Shown: positions 6,620-9,110 of the stretch, one piece after another
Layout: every line of letters starts with the position of its first letter
Numbering within the stretch: the first letter of the stretch is position 1
Origin: Bacteroidales bacterium UBA2861
GTDB taxonomy: Bacteria > Bacteroidota > Bacteroidia > Bacteroidales > UBA932
NCBI GenBank assembly: GCA_002350615.1
Contig: DEFD01000010.1
Location: forward strand, 1 to 9,110
Reading direction: 5' to 3'
DNA: 9,110 nt
Notes under the pieces: generated by a model
What the model was told of the DNA's origin: nothing
The model's database searches: none
What the model saw: only the letters and a program-made list of their open reading frames with translations
Made by a program: the position numbers and the translations under genes

Positions 6620-6651
6620 AACCCGCTCAGACAGAGTGGGTTTTATTTTTT
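6620..6651 (+). terminator. Intrinsic terminator after tRNA-Phe
   Basis: AACCCGCTC (6620-6628), loop AGACA and GAGTGGGTT (6634-6642) form a 9-bp stem with one G-T wobble. TTATTTTTT follows directly. It begins 4 nt after the tRNA 3' end, as expected for a monocistronic tRNA. Confidence 0.85.
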
Positions 6652-6671
6652 GTTCACACTTTTGTTCACAC
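6648..6671. repeat. Tandem 12-nt repeat x2 (TTTTGTTCACAC)
   Basis: Two exact head-to-tail copies of TTTTGTTCACAC lie at 6648-6659 and 6660-6671, followed by TTTTT. The first copy overlaps the T-tract of the tRNA terminator. Short direct repeats next to a tRNA 3' end resemble arm-type binding sites of tyrosine integrases, but no integrase gene is in the window. Confidence 0.7.
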
Positions 6672-6695
6672 TTTTTCGGAAATTAAACTCCATTT

Positions 6696-6715
6696 TAATG
6701 CCCTCTAATGCCCTT
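6696..6715. repeat. Tandem 10-nt repeat x2 (TAATGCCCTC)
   Basis: TAATGCCCTC (6696-6705) is followed at once by TAATGCCCTT (6706-6715), with one base different. It is the second of three short tandem duplications in the 150 bp beyond tRNA-Phe. Confidence 0.6.
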
Positions 6716-6757
6716 TTTCGATTCCCCACCGGGACGAAAAAAATAGAGATTTTCGCG

Positions 6758-7069
6758 TCAGAAAAAAGTGGGACGGAAAGTGGGACGGAGCAGCCAGGTG
6801 CCATCCTCGCGCTTCAGGTCTCTTTCGGCCAGCGGATATTCTTCCACCAGGAGGCTCTTGGCGTGAGTGTTCAGCTGCAGGACCACTTTCTCTACCGGAG
6901 AGCCGGTCATCCGGAAGACATCCGGTTTTTTGACCTTGTGCTTATCCTCGAAGGCCCAGGGCGTCTCGGTGGCCTCAACGGAATGGATACGCATCACCTT
7001 GAATACCCGGCTGTCGCCCTTCTCCACGTCGTAGGCCCGTACGTCAATCATATTGGGCGTGAAGGCCCC
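6758..7069 (-). pseudogene. WYL-domain transcriptional regulator, internal remnant
   Basis: The minus-strand frame encodes about 95 residues of the C-terminal half of a WYL-domain regulator. Recognisable parts are VRAYDVEKGDSRVFKVMRI (end of the WYL core), then DVFRMTGSPVEKVVLQL and LLVEEYPLAERDL, the C-terminal extension typical of Bacteroidota WYL proteins. The N-terminal helix-turn-helix and the first part of WYL are missing upstream, where the sequence switches to an amidase fragment on the opposite strand near 7066-7072. The end of the protein is also missing: after EDGTWLL the frame enters the 12-nt tandem repeat and stops. WYL proteins are ligand-sensing regulators, often found beside defence or mobile genes. 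Both ends are truncated, so it should be non-functional. The similarity is from memory of the family. Confidence 0.65.
6768..6791. repeat. Tandem 12-nt repeat x2 (GTGGGACGGAAA)
   Basis: GTGGGACGGAAA (6768-6779) is followed by GTGGGACGGAGC (6780-6791). A looser GGGACGAAAAAA lies at 6731-6742. The repeat marks the point where WYL-domain similarity on the minus strand stops. Beyond it the frame only reads RPTFRPTFF and then a stop. Confidence 0.65.
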
Positions 7070-7335
7070 GGGCCGATGCCCTCTCCAGCTCCCTCTACAC
7101 CGCCGCCCAGGCCCACCTCCCCGGCCATCGCCTCCGCACCGACTACACCGACGCCGACCCCGACCTCGAGAAAGACTTCTATCTCCTACGCCATACCAGC
7201 TGCCCCGCCGTCCTCACCGAAAACCTCTTCATGGACAACCCCGCCGACTGCGCCTTCCTCCTCAGTCCAGAAGGCCAACAGGCCCTTGTTGACCTTCACG
7301 TCGATGGCATCATTTCTCATATTGACTCTCTGTAA
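7063..7335 (+). pseudogene. N-acetylmuramoyl-L-alanine amidase (Amidase_3), C-terminal remnant
   Basis: Frame +1 is open for 90 codons between the TGA at 7060 and the TAA at 7333-7335, with no start codon. It reads as the C-terminal third of an Amidase_3 cell-wall hydrolase: ADALSSSLYTAAQAHLPGHR, DYTDADPDLEKDFYLLRHT, then CPAVLTENLFMDN, containing the family's conserved C-terminal glutamate (TEN), and FLLSPEGQQALVDLHVDGI. The zinc-binding N-terminal portion is absent. The homology starts immediately next to the oppositely oriented WYL remnant. Such amidases are common in Bacteroides phage-like and integrative islands, so this is probably debris of such an element. Codons end almost always in C (GCC, CTC, GAC), as in the ATPase gene to its right and unlike the more mixed usage of glmM. 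Confidence 0.7.
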
Positions 7336-7376
7336 CCTCAATCGCATCCAGAGCGCACTGCAAGGCCGATTCCAAT

Positions 7377-7428
7377 TCGTATAGCGGGCTAAAAGCATCG
7401 ATTTTTGATGTTTTTAGCCCATTATCCG
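7377..7428. repeat. 52-nt palindromic direct repeat, left copy
   Basis: GGGCTAAAAGCATC (7386-7399), loop GATTTTT and GATGTTTTTAGCCC (7407-7420) form a 14-bp stem with one G-T wobble. The flanks TCGTATAGC and ATTATCCG extend the symmetry imperfectly. By hand alignment 41 of 52 bases match the copy at 8880-8931, in the same orientation and with the same length. Differences are concentrated in the central part of the hairpin and the outer arms are conserved. The two starts lie 1503 bp apart. A TAG sits at the offset where the right copy carries the ATPase stop codon. It immediately precedes the ATPase promoter region and could overlap a -33 element. Confidence 0.85.
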
Positions 7429-7439
7429 ATATATTTCAG

Positions 7440-7447
7440 TATATTTG
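7440..7447 (+). promoter_or_regulatory. Candidate -7 element of the ATPase gene
   Basis: TATATTTG matches TAnnTTTG and ends 21 nt before the ATG at 7469. A near match, TATATTTC, lies 10 nt upstream. No convincing TTTG is found at -33, and that position falls at the right edge of the 52-nt palindrome. A protein bound there could control transcription. Confidence 0.45.
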
Positions 7448-7468
7448 CATCAAGTAAAGTTCGTCTAT

Positions 7469-8887
7469 ATGAAAATCATTGGTCGCGACGCAGAAAACGC
7501 AAAACTCAAGTCCTGGTACAAGTCCGGCAAAGCCGAATTCATCGCCATTTACGGCAGACGCCGTGTAGGAAAAACGTACCTGGTGAATACCTTCTTCGAC
7601 AACCAGTTCACCTTTGACGCCACAGGCATCATCGGCGGCACCCGCACCGAAGAACTCGACGCCTTCTACTCCGCCCTTGTCGAGTACGGTTATTCCGGCC
7701 CCAAGCCCAAGAAGTGGATGGAAGCCTTCGAATCCCTGAAAGGCCTGCTGAAAGAGAAAATTGTCAAAGGGAAACGCGCTGTGGTCTTCATCGACGAACT
7801 CCCGTGCCTGGCCACGCCCAAATCAGACCTCGTCAAAGCCCTGGACTACTTCTGGAACAAATGGGGCTCCCGCCAGAAAGAACTGATGCTTATCGTCTGC
7901 GGCTCCGCCACCTCCTGGATTGTCCGCAACATCATCAACAACAAAGGTGGCTTACATAACCGGATCACGCACGAAATGCACCTCTTCCCGTTCCACCTCA
8001 AAGAAACCAAGGAATTCCTGCAGGCGAACAAATTCAAGTGGAACGACATCACCGTCCTCCAGGCCTATATGATTCTGGGCGGCATCCCTTACTATCTGGG
8101 CCTGCTGGACTCCGGAATATCCCTGGCCGACAACATCGACGCCCTTTTCTTTGCCGATGGAGCCCAGCTCCGCGGTGAGTACGAACGCCTTTACAAGTCC
8201 CTCTTCAAGACCCCGGAGCGCTACAAAGCCATCATCAAACTCCTGTCCGACACCAAGAAGGGCCTCACCCGCAAGGAAATTGCCGAGAAGTTGAAGGTCC
8301 CCAACAACGGCCATCTCAGCGACATGCTGGAAGACCTTGTGAACTGCGACTTCATCCGGCACTACAACGTCCTTGGCAAGAGCGTCCGCTCCAGTGGCGG
8401 CCTCTACCAGCTGGTGGACTTCTTCTCGCTCTTCCACGCATCCTTTATCAAGAGCAAGAATACAGACCCCCACTACTGGCAGCACACGCTCAATACCACC
8501 ACCCAGAACAACTGGTACGGCCTCACCTACGAGAAGGTGACTATGGCCCACATCCCGCAAATCCTTCGCGCCATTGGAATGGACCGCATCCTCACCGAAT
8601 ACTACTCCTGGCGCAGCCAGTCCTCAGACCCGGGTGCCCAGATCGACCTCATCATCGACCGGGCCGACGGCTTCCTGAATCTCTGCGAAGTCAAGTATGC
8701 CAAGGGCGATTACGCGCTCACCAAAGCCGAGGCCGAGAAGATAGACAACCGCGTAAGCGCATTCCAGCAGGAAACAGGCACCGACAAGAACATCCTCGTG
8801 ACCCTCATCACCGTCAAACCGGTCAAGGAAAACGCCTGGACAGACACCGTCAGCAGCTTCGTAACTCTCCAGGATCTTCTCGTATAA
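7469..8887 (+). CDS. P-loop ATPase with C-terminal DUF234 / PD-(D/E)XK-like domain
   Basis: The protein has 472 aa and is of the archaeal-type ATPase_2 plus DUF234 kind, frequent in Bacteroidales. Walker A is GRRRVGKT (29-36), Walker B is VVFIDELP (105-112), the sensor-1 strand is LMLIVCGSATSW (139-150), and GGIPYYL (204-210) is typical of the family. A winged-helix segment follows (about 265-295: LTRKEIAEKL, LSDMLEDL). The C-terminal domain has GAQIDLIIDRADGFLNLCEV ending in EVK (Asp393, Glu407, Lys409), the layout of a PD-(D/E)XK nuclease fold. The ATG at 7469 is preferred over the TTG at 7445, which lies inside the -7 box. The gene stands alone between two 52-nt palindromic repeats, and its TAA lies within the right one. 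Codon third positions are strongly C-rich, suggesting a different origin from the housekeeping genes. The role is unknown; DNA transaction, mobility or defence are possible. Confidence 0.85.
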   Translation: MKIIGRDAENAKLKSWYKSGKAEFIAIYGRRRVGKTYLVNTFFDNQFTFDATGIIGGTRTEELDAFYSALVEYGYSGPKPKKWMEAFESLKGLLKEKIVKGKRAVVFIDELPCLATPKSDLVKALDYFWNKWGSRQKELMLIVCGSATSWIVRNIINNKGGLHNRITHEMHLFPFHLKETKEFLQANKFKWNDITVLQAYMILGGIPYYLGLLDSGISLADNIDALFFADGAQLRGEYERLYKSLFKTPERYKAIIKLLSDTKKGLTRKEIAEKLKVPNNGHLSDMLEDLVNCDFIRHYNVLGKSVRSSGGLYQLVDFFSLFHASFIKSKNTDPHYWQHTLNTTTQNNWYGLTYEKVTMAHIPQILRAIGMDRILTEYYSWRSQSSDPGAQIDLIIDRADGFLNLCEVKYAKGDYALTKAEAEKIDNRVSAFQQETGTDKNILVTLITVKPVKENAWTDTVSSFVTLQDLLV

Positions 8888-8931
8888 CGGGCTAAAAACC
8901 GTCTTTTTTCACATTTTTAGCCCACTATCCG
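8880..8931. repeat. 52-nt palindromic direct repeat, right copy
   Basis: GGGCTAAAAA (8889-8898) and TTTTTAGCCC (8914-8923) form a perfect 10-bp stem around a 15-nt T-rich loop. The flanks TCGTATAAC and ACTATCCG match the left copy. It covers the last two ATPase codons plus the TAA at 8885-8887. It lacks a following T-tract, so it is not a typical intrinsic terminator, although it could still block 3' exonucleases. Confidence 0.85.
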
Positions 8932-8941
8932 TAGCATATGC

Positions 8942-8976
8942 AACTGCCGTCACCTCAATCCGGGATGACGGCAGTT
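8942..8976. repeat. Perfect 11-bp inverted repeat
   Basis: AACTGCCGTCA (8942-8952) and TGACGGCAGTT (8966-8976) pair perfectly around a 13-nt loop. It lies between the ATPase and the convergent gene at the right edge. Neither side has a proper T-tract. It may be a weak bidirectional terminator or part of the REP-like cluster that follows; GGGATGAC occurs here (8962-8969) and again at 8990-8997. Confidence 0.6.
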
Positions 8977-8979
8977 CTT

Positions 8980-9022
8980 GTCATTCTAAGGGATGACATC
9001 CTGAGGCGAAGCCGAAGGATCT
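8980..9022. repeat. REP-like intergenic palindrome (CATCCTGAGGCGAAGCCG type)
   Basis: ATCCT-ga-GGC-gaa-GCC-ga-AGGAT (8998-9020) is a stepped palindrome with tandem G-A mismatches. It belongs to the widespread intergenic motif of the form TCATYCTGAGCGAAGCGAAGRATCT. GTCAT (8980-8984) and ATGAC (8993-8997) make a second small inverted repeat upstream. It lies directly against the stop codon of the gene at the right edge. Copies elsewhere in the genome are expected but cannot be seen here. Confidence 0.65.
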
Positions 9023-9110
9023 ACTTTCCCCTCACAAAGTGCCGGTAATCAGAGCCCCAGGTCCCGACAGAATAGGTCGTGCCCTCCTTCTGCCATTCCA
9101 TCTCCTTTGA
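9021..9110 (-). CDS. C-terminal end of an unrecognised leftward gene (partial)
   Basis: The minus strand is open from the window edge to a TAG at 9023-9021 and encodes 29 residues: KEMEWQKEGTTYSVGTWGSD, then YRHFVRGK and stop. The mixed charged and aromatic composition looks like a real protein end, and it stops exactly where the REP-like repeat starts. No family can be named from so short a piece. It converges on the ATPase gene. Confidence 0.5.
   Translation of the reverse strand, partial: SKEMEWQKEGTTYSVGTWGSDYRHFVRGK

Noticed and set aside
6584..7384. 266-codon plus-strand frame
   Set aside because: It begins inside tRNA-Phe, passes through the terminator and repeats, lies opposite the WYL remnant, and then becomes a Pro/Thr/Ser-rich out-of-frame reading of the amidase remnant.
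7317..7438. Minus-strand reading with a protein-like stretch, YELESALQCALDAIEVTESQ
   Set aside because: It looks coding but has no usable start codon, spans the palindromic repeat and overlaps the amidase 3' end. It could be the tail of a lost gene, but there is not enough to call it.
7952..8560. 202-codon minus-strand frame inside the ATPase gene
   Set aside because: Antisense shadow caused by C-rich third positions. The plus-strand frame has Walker motifs and a DUF234-like end.
7445..8887. ATPase start at TTG 7445
   Set aside because: The TTG is part of the TATATTTG promoter element. The ATG at 7469 begins the family-typical KIIGRDAE N-terminus.
8889..8923. The hairpin after the ATPase as an intrinsic terminator
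   Set aside because: The stem base is GC but no T-tract follows (ACTATCC does). The same palindrome also lies upstream of the gene, so a repeat is the better description.
7377..8931. CRISPR-like array
   Set aside because: There are only two copies of the repeat, separated by a full gene. There is no regular spacing and no cas gene.

Overview
The window looks like a chromosomal segment from a member of the Bacteroidales (Bacteroidota), probably an uncultured gut lineage with medium GC. Three things point there. Promoters match the Bacteroidetes pattern TTTG-N19-TAnnTTTG, with two perfect examples in front of tRNA genes. Gene starts lack Shine-Dalgarno sequences. The proteins also fit: a Bacteroidota-style GlmM, a DUF1343/NamZ protein, a glycine-zipper OmpA lipoprotein and a DUF234 ATPase.

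Left part (1-2594). The left edge holds the 5' end of a leftward tRNA, probably tRNA-Glu, with its promoter. Diverging from it is a two-gene rightward unit. glmM makes glucosamine-1-phosphate for cell-wall precursors. It overlaps by one base a short NamZ/DUF1343-family gene, a family of exo-N-acetylmuramidases, so the pair suggests amino-sugar or peptidoglycan turnover.

Middle part (2587-6482). A leftward pair encodes an OmpA-type peptidoglycan-binding lipoprotein and, 3 nt downstream in the same frame, a PriA-like primosomal protein. The PriA homologue is intact as an ORF but has lost its Walker A lysine, DEEH box, zinc-binding cysteines and arginine-finger motif. Its 3' end overlaps that of the NamZ-like gene by 8 bp. 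Diverging from ompA is a rightward gene that fuses an HD phosphohydrolase domain to an AlkD-like DNA alkylation repeat domain.

Right part (6483-9110). A tRNA-Phe gene with a perfect promoter and an intrinsic terminator marks the edge of a decayed accessory region. This region holds three short tandem duplications, a WYL-domain regulator remnant on the minus strand, and an N-acetylmuramoyl-L-alanine amidase 3' remnant on the plus strand. The two remnants abut head to head. Next comes an intact ATPase gene with a C-terminal DUF234/PD-(D/E)XK-like domain. It is bracketed by two directly repeated 52-nt imperfect palindromes, and its stop codon lies inside the downstream copy. The window ends with REP-like palindromes and the 3' end of an unrecognised leftward gene.

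The best candidates for something undescribed are the catalytically stripped PriA, the HD-AlkD fusion, and the ATPase cassette bracketed by palindromes.
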